From a virus, in IMG/VR virus record IMGVR_UViG_3300034522_000055, positions 1 to 22,130 of that record: 22,130 nt of DNA; one strand, given 5' to 3'. Below are positions 12,332 through 20,502 of this stretch, in pieces. The translations under genes were made by a program, and so were the position numbers. Every line of letters begins with the position of its first letter. Position 1 is the first letter of the stretch. Under the pieces are notes generated by a model. That model worked only from the letters and a program-made list of their open reading frames with translations. It was not told where the DNA came from and did not search any database.

Positions 12332-14094
12332 GCGAAAATCTCCATCATGCTGGTATTGGTACCGGTGGCACCTGCCAGCGGTTCGTGTAACAGGGCCTGC
12401 ATCGTGGCCCAGGCAATGTCGGCGTGGCTGGTCTCATCAGAGCGGCTGGCCTCGAAGGTCGGCAGCTTGCCGCCCGCGGTCACGGCGCGGCGGATGCTCA
12501 TAAACGCCTGGGCCAGGTCAGTCCAACCACTGTCGAATTCCAAGCGCCCCTTGTTCATCACGTCCTGGGCCTTCATCACCATCTGGATTTTCACGCTCGG
12601 GTTGTACTGGATGGGGGTCGCCGCCGGGTAGAACTGCTTCACCAGCTGGTAAACCCCCTCCCCGATCCCGGTCGTGTCGATGCCGATGTAGCCCACGTTG
12701 TAGCGCTCGCACATGGCTTTGATGGCCCGCGCCTGGGCGTCGAAGTCCATCCCGCTCCAGCGGTGACGCTCCAGCACCCGGAACTTGCCGCCCGGTACCG
12801 CCGGCGGGGCCAGCACTGCGCAACCCGCGCTATCCCCCTGCCCGCCCTTGGCCGGGTCATAGCCGATCCACACCGGCCGGTTACCCATTGGTCGCATGGC
12901 AAAATGCTTATAGTCCTCCCATACCTCCCAGCTATCGACCATGCACCGCTGCAACATCGCCAACGGGAACACGCTCGAGGTGTCATCCATGAAGATGCAC
13001 ATCAACAGGTTGAGGTATTCATCATCGGAATACTCGCTGCGCAGCTGATCCAGGTCGAACAGGTCACAGCCACCGCGCACCGCATCCTCGACCGTGACAA
13101 TCTGCCGCCACTGACCATCGGCGCACAGCTTGCCGCCTGACAGATTGGCGTGGCTCAGATCTATCTCGACCCGGTCGGCCTTGGGCTTGCCACGGTTGAA
13201 GTTGGCCCCAGACCAGAACGCATAGGCGGGATGGGATAGGCTGGACGGGGTGGAGATGTAGGTCTGACGCCACTTCTTGTGCATCGCCATGCCGGAGGCC
13301 ACCTTGCGGAACTCAAGGAAGCCATGGATCCAGAAATACTCATCCATGTAGATATTGCCATGGTAGCTCTGGGCGGTGCGGGCGTTGGTACCGAGGAAGT
13401 AGAGGTGCGCCCCGTTCGGCAGCACCATGGGGTCGCCCTTGAGCTCCACCCCCTCCTCCTTGGCAAACTGGATGATGTACTGCTTGAACACATGGGCTTG
13501 CGCCTTGCTGGCAGACAGAAAAATTTGGTTTCGCCCCGTGACCAAGGCATCGATGAAGGCTTCAAAGGCAAAGAAGTAGGTCGCCCCAATCTGGCGCGAC
13601 TTGAGCAGATTGCGGATCCGGTGCTGGTTGCCAGCCTCGTACCAGGTGCGCTGGTAGCCAAACATAGTCGACTCGAAGCGCTCGATCAGCCTCTCCTGCT
13701 GCTCGGGCTCCACCACGTTGCGCTCGGGGGCCTTCTTCGGCCCCCTGTTGCGGTTCGCCACCTTGGGATTGAGGTCAGCCTCGTTGCCGCCGTTGCTGTA
13801 TTTGTGAACCCGGGCGATGCGCTCCATCTGGCGGCCCAGCAGGTCAATCTCCTTGAAGTCACCGCCGGTTTTCACCTCCTTGGCGATCAGCTGGCACATC
13901 CGCGCCTCGATGGCGAAGTCGACCCGGTCAATGGGTTTGATGTCATCCCAGCCGTCGCGCTTCTTCCAGGTCGAGACTGTCCCCTCCGGCGTCTGCAGCA
14001 ATTCAGCAATGGCGCGGAGCGGATAGCCCTGGAAGAACAGGTGCATGGCCTGCCGTCTGGGTTCGATATGGGGGAAGAGTAAGGGTGCTGTCAT
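12328..14094 (-). CDS. P: Terminase large subunit gpP (ATPase)
   Basis: A 588-aa packaging motor, near the 590 aa of P2 gpP. The N-terminal HTH (LLQTPEGTVSTWKKRDGW, residues 32-49) fits cos recognition. The ATPase has a Walker A-type loop SRQIGAT (about 166-172) and Walker B IYMDE (248-252). The RNase-H-like segment WIGYDPAKGGQGDSAG is in the second half. The start at 14094 is supported by alignment with the P2 start (the block RRQAMHLFFQGYPLRAIA follows in both), although no strong ribosome site is visible. Transcribed leftward from the P-O divergent region. Confidence 0.95.
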   Translation of the reverse strand: MTAPLLFPHIEPRRQAMHLFFQGYPLRAIAELLQTPEGTVSTWKKRDGWDDIKPIDRVDFAIEARMCQLIAKEVKTGGDFKEIDLLGRQMERIARVHKYSNGGNEADLNPKVANRNRGPKKAPERNVVEPEQQERLIERFESTMFGYQRTWYEAGNQHRIRNLLKSRQIGATYFFAFEAFIDALVTGRNQIFLSASKAQAHVFKQYIIQFAKEEGVELKGDPMVLPNGAHLYFLGTNARTAQSYHGNIYMDEYFWIHGFLEFRKVASGMAMHKKWRQTYISTPSSLSHPAYAFWSGANFNRGKPKADRVEIDLSHANLSGGKLCADGQWRQIVTVEDAVRGGCDLFDLDQLRSEYSDDEYLNLLMCIFMDDTSSVFPLAMLQRCMVDSWEVWEDYKHFAMRPMGNRPVWIGYDPAKGGQGDSAGCAVLAPPAVPGGKFRVLERHRWSGMDFDAQARAIKAMCERYNVGYIGIDTTGIGEGVYQLVKQFYPAATPIQYNPSVKIQMVMKAQDVMNKGRLEFDSGWTDLAQAFMSIRRAVTAGGKLPTFEASRSDETSHADIAWATMQALLHEPLAGATGTNTSMMEIFA

Positions 14095-14137
14095 GGCGCC
14101 AGTCTACCCAGCACGCCAAACACAAAGCGCGCGCCCC

Positions 14138-14162
14138 CGTTGTATACAGCGGTTTTACAACA
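14138..14162. promoter_or_regulatory. Candidate Ogr-binding dyad for the P and O promoters
   Basis: GTTGTA (14139-14144) and TACAAC (14156-14161) are exact reverse complements centred on 14150, giving TGT-N13-ACA. P2 late promoters have TGT-N12-ACA dyads centred near -55. The same element recurs upstream of V. It lies between divergent late genes P and O, 92 bases before the O start and 56 bases before the P start. Confidence 0.65.
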
Positions 14163-14241
14163 GCCACAGATTGAAGGATCTGGCGCACAAACCAGACCAT
14201 GAGCCCGACCAGAAACCCAATCACCAAAGGGATCCCAGCTC

Positions 14242-15063
14242 ATGCCTAAGTCCAAATTTTTCCGCGTCGCCGTCGAGGGGGGCACGACCGACGGGCGCAC
14301 CATCACCCGCGAGTGGATTGAACAGATGGCCAAGCGCTACAACCAGTCCACCTACGGCGCGCGGGTCAATATGGAACACATCCGGGGCTATGACCCGAAC
14401 GGTCAGTTCAAGATGTACGGCGACATCACCGCCGCCAAGACCGAAGAGGTCGACATGGAAGGTGAAAAACGCCTGGCCCTGTTCGTGCAGATCGACCCGA
14501 CCCCAGAGCTGGTCGAACTGAACAAGAAGCGCCAGAAGGTCTACACCTCCGTCGAAATCCACCCGAACCTGAATGAAAAGGGCGCCTACCTGATGGGGCT
14601 GGCAGTCACCGACAGCCCGGCCAGCCTTGGTACTGAAATGCTGGAGTTCTGCAGCAAAGCGAAGGTCAACCCACTGGCCGAGCGCAAGCAGCACAAAGAG
14701 TGCCTGTTCACCGAAGCGCTGGAAACCGTCATCGAGTTTGAAAGCGAAGGTGACAAAGGCCCCGGTCTGCTGGAACGGGTCACCGCGCTGTTCTCCACCC
14801 ACAAGAAGCAATCCACCGCCGATTTCAGCGACGTGCATCAGGCCGTCGAAGCCGTGGCGAAAGAAGTCACCAGCCTTGATGCCGACCTGCAGAAGAAGTT
14901 CACCGAGCAGGCCAAGGCCATCACCGAGCTGACCAGCAAGCAGGATGCCACCGCCAAAGCGCTGGCCGACCTCACCGCCAAGCTGGAGGACCAGGAAGAG
15001 ATCAGCCACAAGCGCGATCCCGCCACCGGCTCCCAAGGCGCCACCATCGAAACCGACTGCTAA
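14242..15063 (+). CDS. O: Capsid scaffold and maturation protease gpO
   Basis: A 273-aa protein (P2 gpO is 284). The N-terminal part is a serine protease that trims capsid proteins, with likely catalytic residues Asp17, His46 (VNMEHIRG) and Ser103 (VYTSVEIHP). These correspond in order and spacing to Asp19, His48 and Ser107 of P2. The C-terminal part (from about 190) is a long Ala/Lys/Glu coiled-coil (QKKFTEQAKAITELTSKQ) acting as internal scaffold. ATG 14242 has AAAGGGA upstream. First gene of the rightward late operon. Confidence 0.95.
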   Translation: MPKSKFFRVAVEGGTTDGRTITREWIEQMAKRYNQSTYGARVNMEHIRGYDPNGQFKMYGDITAAKTEEVDMEGEKRLALFVQIDPTPELVELNKKRQKVYTSVEIHPNLNEKGAYLMGLAVTDSPASLGTEMLEFCSKAKVNPLAERKQHKECLFTEALETVIEFESEGDKGPGLLERVTALFSTHKKQSTADFSDVHQAVEAVAKEVTSLDADLQKKFTEQAKAITELTSKQDATAKALADLTAKLEDQEEISHKRDPATGSQGATIETDC

Positions 15064-15075
15064 GGATCATGCCCA

Positions 15076-16095
15076 ATGCGTAACGAAACCCGCCAGAAGT
15101 TCAACGAGTTCACCGGCAAGGTGGCCAAACTCAACGCCATCACCAGCGCCATGGTGCAGTTCAACGTGCAGCCGACCGTCCAGCAGACCTTGGAAACCAA
15201 GATGCAGGAGTCGGTCGCCTTCCTCGGCCTGATCAACGTCATCCCGGTCGATGAGATGAAAGGCCAAAAGGTCGGTATCGGCATCACCAGCACCATCGCC
15301 GGTCGCACCAACACCGACACCAAAGACCGCCAGCCCAACAGCCCGCACGGTCTCTACGACCAGAGTTACGAATGCGCCCAGACCAACTTCGACACCCAGA
15401 TCGGCTACGGCCAGATCGATGCCTGGGCAAAATTCCCCGACTTCCAGACCCGTGTCCGTGACGCCATCCTCACCCGTCAGGGGCTGGACCGCATCATGAT
15501 CGGCTGGCATGGCACCAGCGCCGAAGCCGACACCGACCGCAACGCCAACCCCTTGCTGCAAGATGTGAACAAGGGCTGGCTGCAGCACATCCGCACCGAC
15601 GCCCCGGCCCAGGTCATGAGTGAGGGCACCGTAGGCAGCGGCAAGATCTACGTGGATACCGCTGACGGCGATTACAAAAACATCGACGCTCTGGTATTCG
15701 ACGTTGTGAGCGAGCTGATCAAGCCATGGTATCAGGACGATACCGATCTGGTGGTCATCTGCGGTCGCAAGATGCTCTCCGACAAATACTTCCCCATCAT
15801 CAACGACGCGGGCGACAACCAGAACAAGCTGGCCGGTCAGGTGCTGGTGAGCCAGAAACAGATCGGAGGCCTCAAGGCCGTGCGCGTCCCCTTCTTCCCC
15901 GAAGACAAGCTGCTCATCACCAAGCTCAGCAACCTCTCCATCTACTGGCAGAGCGGGGCCCGCCGTCGTTACATCGAAGACGAGCCCAAGCGCAACCGCG
16001 TCGTCAACTACGAAAGCTCCAACGACGCCTACGTGGTCGAGGACTACGACTGCGCCGGCCTGGTCGAAAACATCGTCATCGGGCCTCGGCCGTAA
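15076..16095 (+). CDS. N: Major capsid protein gpN
   Basis: A 339-aa capsid subunit of the P2 gpN type (357 aa in P2), expected to have the HK97 fold. It starts MRNETRQKFNEFTGKVAKLN, the typical helical N-arm that is removed during maturation. Other family segments are KMQESVAFLGLINVIPVDEM, RQGLDRIMIGWHGTSAEADT and LSNLSIYWQSGARRRYIED. It is placed right after the scaffold/protease as in all P2-like phages. Confidence 0.96.
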   Translation: MRNETRQKFNEFTGKVAKLNAITSAMVQFNVQPTVQQTLETKMQESVAFLGLINVIPVDEMKGQKVGIGITSTIAGRTNTDTKDRQPNSPHGLYDQSYECAQTNFDTQIGYGQIDAWAKFPDFQTRVRDAILTRQGLDRIMIGWHGTSAEADTDRNANPLLQDVNKGWLQHIRTDAPAQVMSEGTVGSGKIYVDTADGDYKNIDALVFDVVSELIKPWYQDDTDLVVICGRKMLSDKYFPIINDAGDNQNKLAGQVLVSQKQIGGLKAVRVPFFPEDKLLITKLSNLSIYWQSGARRRYIEDEPKRNRVVNYESSNDAYVVEDYDCAGLVENIVIGPRP

Positions 16096-16104
16096 GGGGA
16101 TAGC

Positions 16105-16785
16105 ATGACACCCGCCCGTCGCCACCGCGAAAGAGTACTGGCCGCCCTGCAAGGGGCGGCCAATCCCCAATTCGACCAGATGCGCGCCAACGCCTACGAG
16201 CTGCAGCTGATGCAGCTGGCCGAACACCGCCGCACCCTCAAGGGCATCCAGAGCATTGAGCGCAAGATCGACGCCAAGCGCACCATGCTGGGCGTCTACA
16301 AGCCGTGGATTGATGGCCTGCTGGCCGCCGACCGGGGCGGACAAGATGACGTCCTCGTCACCGTCATGCTCTGGACCCTCGACACCGGCGATCTGGAAGG
16401 TGCCCTACCCATGGCGTCCTACGTGCTCCGCCATGGGCTCAGTACCCCGGACCGCTATGAGCGCACGGCCGCCACCATGATCGCCGAAGAGGTCGCCGAT
16501 ACCGCCATCAAGCAACAAGAAGCCGGAGCGGGTCCATCCACGTCGTTGCTAGGCCAATACATGGCCAGGCTGCATGGAAGCGACATCTTCGACCAGGTGC
16601 GCGCCAAGCTGCACAAGGCGGTGGGCCGTGCCTGCCTCGCCGATGGACTCAAACAGCAGGCAGCCGAGCACTACCGGCGCGCCATCGAGCTGCATGACAA
16701 GGTCGGCATCAAAAAAGAGCTCGAAGTGCTCGAGCGCGAACTGAAAAAAGAACAGCAGCCCGACGCCACCGGCGGCGGCAGCTAA
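16105..16785 (+). CDS. M: Terminase small subunit gpM (endonuclease)
   Basis: A 226-aa protein of the P2 gpM family, needed with gpP to recognise and cut cos. Recognisable segments are MTPARRHRERVLAALQGAAN, ANAYELQLMQLAEHRRTLK and VTVMLWTLDTGDLEGALPMA. The C-terminal end is lysine/glutamate-rich (EVLERELKKEQQ). ATG 16105 follows the gpN stop by 9 bases. Its TAA at 16783-16785 is in the same frame as gpL, with 33 sense codons between. Confidence 0.95.
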   Translation: MTPARRHRERVLAALQGAANPQFDQMRANAYELQLMQLAEHRRTLKGIQSIERKIDAKRTMLGVYKPWIDGLLAADRGGQDDVLVTVMLWTLDTGDLEGALPMASYVLRHGLSTPDRYERTAATMIAEEVADTAIKQQEAGAGPSTSLLGQYMARLHGSDIFDQVRAKLHKAVGRACLADGLKQQAAEHYRRAIELHDKVGIKKELEVLERELKKEQQPDATGGGS

Positions 16786-16884
16786 CCGAGCGAACCCCGC
16801 ACCCTGGGCGGCTCGGGCCTGACGAATGCCAACGGCATACCAGACGGCCCGACCACCGCCCAACCACCGGGGGAAGGAGCAGCC

Positions 16885-17355
16885 ATGACCTCAGGATTCA
16901 TCCCCACCAATCCGGCCAGCAAAGACGAAGGCGAGATCAGCAGCGCCCCGTTCTGGCCGGTCATCAAACTGGCCGACCTGCGCGCTATCATGCGTACCGA
17001 TGGCACCATCACCACCGAGCGGCTGCGCCATGCCGTGATCGACGCCATCGCCGACGTCAACAGCGACCTGAGCGGCTGGGCCATCAACCGTCAGGGCGAC
17101 GGTTACACCGCACTGGCCGACGTGCCATCAGAGAGCATCGCCACCGAATCCGTGCTGGTGCACTGGTATCGCCGCGCCGTCTACAGCATGGCCCGCGCCA
17201 ACCTATACGAGCGCTACCTCGACAGCACAGCCACTGCTGACGCGGTCAAAGACGCCGAGCCGCGCAACCTCACCGCCGACGACCTCTATCGCGACGCCCG
17301 CTTTGCCATTCGCGACATCCTCGGCACTACCCACACCACGGTCGAGCTCATCTGA
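16885..17355 (+). CDS. L: Head completion protein gpL
   Basis: A 156-aa head completion/stabilisation protein, which joins the portal and closes the filled head. The gpL family is recognised by PVIKLADLRAIMRTDGTIT, ERLRHAVIDAIADVN and the C-terminal RDARFAIRDILG. ATG 16885 has GGGGGAAGGAG just upstream and fits the P2 start. The same frame stays open upstream to the gpM stop. The stop overlaps the X start by one base (TGATG). Confidence 0.93.
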   Translation: MTSGFIPTNPASKDEGEISSAPFWPVIKLADLRAIMRTDGTITTERLRHAVIDAIADVNSDLSGWAINRQGDGYTALADVPSESIATESVLVHWYRRAVYSMARANLYERYLDSTATADAVKDAEPRNLTADDLYRDARFAIRDILGTTHTTVELI

Positions 17356-17558
17356 TGCAGTTGCGCGCCCAACAGGGGGAAACCCTCGACCTCATCATCA
17401 ACCGGCACTACGGCTACACCGCGGGCATCACCGAACAGGTGCTGACGCTCAACCCTCGGCTGGCAGAACTGGGGCCCATCCTGCCGATGGGTACCCTCAT
17501 CACCCTGCCAGATGCCCCCACCCAGGCCGAAGCGCCCCTGATCCAGCTATGGGACTGA
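17355..17558 (+). CDS. X: Tail protein gpX (LysM-like)
   Basis: A 67-aa protein of the P2 gpX family. The sequence (MQLRAQQGETLDLIINRHYG, then EQVLTLNPRLAELGPILPMG and TLITLPD) has the LysM-like pattern that defines this tail protein. In P2, X is essential for tail assembly. Its start overlaps the gpL stop, as in P2. Confidence 0.93.
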   Translation: MQLRAQQGETLDLIINRHYGYTAGITEQVLTLNPRLAELGPILPMGTLITLPDAPTQAEAPLIQLWD

Positions 17559-17575
17559 CCCATGAGAGCACTGAC

Positions 17576-17806
17576 ATGAGCCGCCTCGACGACGAACTTG
17601 AACGACAGGCCGAGATCAGCGAGCTGCAACTCGCAGCCCGCATCCATGCCGCCCGCATTGCGGGCACCGGCCCCCACGACTGCATCGACTGCGACGACCC
17701 GATCCCGCAGGAGCGCAGAGAAGCGATCCGGGGCTGCGAACGCTGCACCGACTGCCAAACCATCCATGAGTTTCAAACCGCCCGCCACTACGGCGGCCAG
17801 CGATAA
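17576..17806 (+). CDS. TraR/DksA-type zinc-finger protein
   Basis: A 76-aa protein with CIDC (Cys36, Cys39) and CERC (Cys54, Cys57) flanking a helix (IPQERREAI), plus one more Cys at 60. This is the four-Cys zinc finger of the DksA/TraR family. The N-terminal coiled part is short (RLDDELERQAEISELQLAAR), as in TraR. Such proteins insert in the RNA polymerase secondary channel and alter promoter choice without ppGpp. It lies between X and the holin genes, so it is probably made late. ATG 17576 has no strong ribosome site; it may be reached by reinitiation after a 5-codon frame at 17562. Confidence 0.9.
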   Translation: MSRLDDELERQAEISELQLAARIHAARIAGTGPHDCIDCDDPIPQERREAIRGCERCTDCQTIHEFQTARHYGGQR

Positions 17807-17821
17807 CAACAGGAGAGCACG

Positions 17822-18184
17822 ATGCCCGAACCCATCTCATCCAGTGCAGCAACCAGCACCCTCACCGGGCTGGCTCTGCTGTCACTCTTCCCCGGCGTAG
17901 ATCCCGGCGTGCTCCTTGGCGCATTTGCCGGGGCGCTGGTCTTTATTGCCACCACCGCCGAACTCGGCAACCTGCGTAAGGCGGGCCTGTTCATCGCCGC
18001 CTTCGTTACCGGTGCACTGGCGGCCCCGCTGGTTGCCACCGTACTGGCCAGCGTCCTGCCGCAAAGCGTCGAAGTGCCCAAAGCAGTAGGCGCCCTGCTC
18101 GCCTCGGCGTTGGCCGTCCACCTGCTGCAGTGGGCCTTGCGCAAAGCGCCGGAAGACCTGCTCAAACTCCGCAAAGGGGGCTGA
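17822..18184 (+). CDS. Holin-like membrane protein
   Basis: A 120-aa protein with three likely membrane helices: GVLLGAFAGALVFIATTA, GLFIAAFVTGALAAPLVATV (about residues 60-80) and AVGALLASALAVHLLQWAL. The end is positively charged (LRKAPEDLLKLRKGG). This layout is typical of a phage holin, which opens the inner membrane and times lysis. AGGAG precedes the ATG by 7 bases. A second small membrane protein follows at once, so this pair may act as holin and antiholin. Confidence 0.8.
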   Translation: MPEPISSSAATSTLTGLALLSLFPGVDPGVLLGAFAGALVFIATTAELGNLRKAGLFIAAFVTGALAAPLVATVLASVLPQSVEVPKAVGALLASALAVHLLQWALRKAPEDLLKLRKGG

Positions 18185-18185
18185 C

Positions 18186-18494
18186 ATGCTGACCATCCTC
18201 TACGCCATGATCTGCGCCGCCATCGCCATCCGACTGGCCACCTTCAACCGTAACGGGGGCGACTATCGCCCCATTCCAGCACTGTTGGCGTGGCTGCTCA
18301 CCGTCGCCGCCGGGTCCGTGCCGCTGCGCGCCCTGCTCGGCGTGCTGCCTGTACCTGACCCCGCAGCCGTGTTGTTGGCAGCCATGGTGCTCACCGCCCT
18401 GATCGGTTCCCGCGGGTCCGTCATGCGCCTGCTGCCAAGGCGCCGTCAACACCCCACCACAGCCAGCCACCTGAACGGGAGGTTTCAACCATGA
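18186..18494 (+). CDS. Putative 3TM holin
   Basis: A 102-aa protein matching by pattern the putative 3TM holin family of P2-like phages (Phage_holin_3 type). It has TM1 MLTILYAMICAAIAIRLATF, a short loop with RNGGDYRPIP, TM2 LLAWLLTVAAGSVPLRALLG and TM3 PAAVLLAAMVLTALIGSRGS, then a basic tail. It starts one base after the preceding stop and overlaps the endolysin by 4 bases. Its role as second holin or as antiholin is not decided by the sequence. Confidence 0.8.
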   Translation: MLTILYAMICAAIAIRLATFNRNGGDYRPIPALLAWLLTVAAGSVPLRALLGVLPVPDPAAVLLAAMVLTALIGSRGSVMRLLPRRRQHPTTASHLNGRFQP

Positions 18495-19315
18495 CCCTCA
18501 GAAAAGGCGCCATCGGCGCACCGGTGACCGAACTGCAGCAACTGTTGGCGCGCGCCGGCTACCCGGTCGAGCCGGATGGCTGGTTTGGCGGTGCCACCGA
18601 GCAGGCCGTGCTCGCCTTCCAACGCGACCACCTGATTGTCGCCATCGGGCAGGCAGGGCCCCGCACCCTGGCCGCCCTGCGCGGGGCCGCCATCGGCAAT
18701 CAGCTCACCCTCACCGATCTGCAGCACGCCGCTGAACGGCTCGGCGTCGAGCTAGCCAAACTCGCCGCCTTCGCCCAGGTCGAGGCCGCCGGCGAAGGGT
18801 TCGACGACTGCCAGCGCCCGCGCCTGCTGTTCGAGCGCCATGTGTTCTTCAAGCAACTGGTCAAACACCAGGGGGAAGCCGAAGCCAACCGCATGGCTGG
18901 CCTGTATCCGGCCCTGTGCAACACCAAGCGCGGCGGCTACCAGGGCGGCCCGGCCGAATGGGCCCGCCTGCAAACCGCCATGACCTTGCACCGCGCCGCC
19001 GCCATCGAGTCGGCCAGTTGGGGGATGTTCCAGGTGATGGGCTTCCATTGGCCCGCGCTGGGCTACGCCTCGGCAGACGACTGGCTGGCCGCCATGCAGC
19101 GCAGTGAAACGGAACACCTACGCGCCGTGGTCGGCTTTATCGAGCAGGACCCGGTGCTGCACAAGGCGCTCAAGGCGGGCAAGTGGGCCGACGTGGCCCG
19201 CCGCTACAACGGCCCCGCCTACAAAGAAAACCGCTACGACACCAAGCTGGCCGAGGCATACGACCACTTTACCAAGGTCTATCCGGTGAAGGAGGTGGCA
19301 GATGCCTCGGCCTAA
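18491..19315 (+). CDS. Endolysin: peptidoglycan-binding domain plus N-acetylmuramidase
   Basis: A 274-aa two-domain lysis enzyme. Residues about 5-65 are a peptidoglycan-binding domain (GAPVTELQQLLARAGYPVE, then GWFGGATEQAVLAFQRDH). Residues about 75-265 are a muramidase domain of the DUF3380 type (FAQVEAAGEGFDDCQRPRLL, ESASWGMFQVMGFHW, ARRYNGPAY). Glu98 is the likely catalytic acid. It cleaves the glycan backbone once holin lets it reach the periplasm. No signal peptide is seen, so it depends on holin. It replaces the endolysin (gpK) used by P2. Confidence 0.9.
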   Translation: MTLRKGAIGAPVTELQQLLARAGYPVEPDGWFGGATEQAVLAFQRDHLIVAIGQAGPRTLAALRGAAIGNQLTLTDLQHAAERLGVELAKLAAFAQVEAAGEGFDDCQRPRLLFERHVFFKQLVKHQGEAEANRMAGLYPALCNTKRGGYQGGPAEWARLQTAMTLHRAAAIESASWGMFQVMGFHWPALGYASADDWLAAMQRSETEHLRAVVGFIEQDPVLHKALKAGKWADVARRYNGPAYKENRYDTKLAEAYDHFTKVYPVKEVADASA

Positions 19316-19460
19316 GTGCGGTCACTTGGTAGGGAAAACCTGCACCAAGCTGGATGCGAAGTGTCTGGAATTGCGCTGGCTTGGTGGCTGCATGGTCTGC
19401 CCGTTCAGAGGATGTAACCAGAATAAGCCACAGCCCACCCCACAACCGAGGAAACCGTAA
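19302..19460 (+). CDS. Small Cys-rich protein of the lysis cassette
   Basis: A 52-aa protein overlapping the endolysin end. ATG 19302 has a near-perfect ribosome site (AAGGAGGTGG), 5 bases away. It contains six Cys (KCGH, TCT, KCL, GCMVCP, GCN), possibly a zinc or disulfide module, and a Pro/Lys tail (QNKPQPTPQPRKP). The strong ribosome site and conserved context make it real. I do not recognise a known function. The stop overlaps the spanin start (TAATG). Confidence 0.72.
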   Translation: MPRPKCGHLVGKTCTKLDAKCLELRWLGGCMVCPFRGCNQNKPQPTPQPRKP

Positions 19461-19927
19461 TGGCATTACTACGCTCCCCCCTCACCTGGTTGCTGCTGGC
19501 CCTGACCGTCGCCCTGGGCGGTTGGGGCTGGTCTGCCACCTCAGCCGCCACGGCCAAAGGCCAGGTCACCACCCTGCAAAGCGACCTCAAGGCCGCCAGC
19601 GACAGGGCCAAAGAAGCAGAGCGGCGGGAACAGCTCAAAGATACCGCCATCACCACCCTCACCACCGAACTGACGGCCCGTGACGAGGCCACCCAGCAGC
19701 TGCAGGGCCAGCTCGACCAGCTGGCCCTGACCGCCGCCACCCGCGCCGATACCATCAAGAGGCTCAAACGTGAAAATGCAGAACTCAAGGACTGGGCAGC
19801 TCGCCCTCTGCCTGCTGCTGTTGTCGGGCTGCTCCAGCGCCCCGCCCTCACCGGCGCCGCAGATTATCAGGCTCACCTGTCCCGCCCCGGCACCCTGCCA
19901 GCTACCGCTGGCGGGCCCGGTCAATAA
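19460..19927 (+). CDS. Inner-membrane spanin (Rz/LysB-like)
   Basis: A 155-aa protein with an N-terminal membrane anchor (LTWLLLALTVALGGWGW, about residues 8-24), a long periplasmic coiled coil (about 33-110, e.g. ATQQLQGQLDQLALTAATRA) and a Pro/Gly-rich C-terminus. This is the form of i-spanins such as Rz and P2 LysB. It fuses inner and outer membranes during lysis together with its partner, encoded within and beyond its 3' end in another frame. The nested arrangement supports the call. Confidence 0.88.
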   Translation: MALLRSPLTWLLLALTVALGGWGWSATSAATAKGQVTTLQSDLKAASDRAKEAERREQLKDTAITTLTTELTARDEATQQLQGQLDQLALTAATRADTIKRLKRENAELKDWAARPLPAAVVGLLQRPALTGAADYQAHLSRPGTLPATAGGPGQ

Positions 19928-20048
19928 CGGCGACCTGCTCGACATGCTGACCGCCACCGAATCCGCCTGGGCCACCTGCGCCGCCCGGGTCGATGCCGTG
20001 ATCCAGTGCCACCGGAGGAACCATGCTCAAACCAGCCGCCATCCGTGA
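19770..20048 (+). CDS. Outer-membrane spanin lipoprotein (Rz1/LysC-like), nested
   Basis: A 92-aa protein read in a second frame, overlapping the end of the i-spanin. It has a lipoprotein signal: basic start, LALCLLLLSGC, lipobox cysteine at Cys21 (SGCSS), then a Pro-rich stretch (APPSPAP). Start GTG 19770 has AAGAGG 6 bases upstream; ATG 19776 is the alternative. Nested Rz/Rz1 pairs are a known phage pattern. Its end overlaps the start of R by 26 bases. Confidence 0.88.
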   Translation: MKMQNSRTGQLALCLLLLSGCSSAPPSPAPQIIRLTCPAPAPCQLPLAGPVNNGDLLDMLTATESAWATCAARVDAVIQCHRRNHAQTSRHP

Positions 20049-20502
20049 CGTGATTGCCCGCTGCGTACCGCAACTGGCGCAGAATCCCGAAGGGCTGATC
20101 CTCACCGTGGGCGATGGCCGCATCGTCGCCACCGGCGCCCGTTCCCTCTCGTTCGAGTGGCAATACCCGCTTTCCATCGGCGTCATCGACTTTGCCGGCC
20201 ACCCGGATCAGCTGGTCGTGCCGCTGCTGGCCTGGCTGCGCCAACACCAGCCAGAGCTGTTCACCAACGCGGAGAAGCGTGAGGATGCCATCAAGGTCGA
20301 GTCGGAGCTGCTGGCCGGGGATCTCTACGACCTGCTGATCACCGTCCAGCTCACCGAACGGGTTATCGTCACCAAAACGGAAGAGGGGATCGGCTGGGAG
20401 CACGTACCGGAGCCGCCAGAAGACCCCTACGACGGCATCACCTGGGAACTCTTTATCAACGGGGAGCATCAGCCATGGCCGCCGACGCCCTCCAGCAACT
20501 AG
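20023..20502 (+). CDS. R: Tail completion protein gpR
   Basis: A 159-aa protein of the P2 gpR family (155 aa in P2), which joins the tail to the head. Family segments are RCVPQLAQNPEGLILTVGDG, FEWQYPLSIGVIDFAGHPD and VPLLAWLRQHQPEL. ATG 20023 has GGAGG upstream. It overlaps the o-spanin before it and gene S after it (28 bases). Confidence 0.93.
   Translation: MLKPAAIRDVIARCVPQLAQNPEGLILTVGDGRIVATGARSLSFEWQYPLSIGVIDFAGHPDQLVVPLLAWLRQHQPELFTNAEKREDAIKVESELLAGDLYDLLITVQLTERVIVTKTEEGIGWEHVPEPPEDPYDGITWELFINGEHQPWPPTPSSN

Noticed and set aside
13279-14082. A 267-aa + strand frame opposite terminase P
   Set aside because: It is the mirror of the gpP coding strand, with no start signal or recognisable domain.
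15067-16344. A 425-aa open frame on the minus strand opposite the capsid gene
   Set aside because: It is antisense to gpN/gpM, which are clearly real. Its Val/Gly/Asp-rich composition is the usual mirror of GC-rich codon choice.
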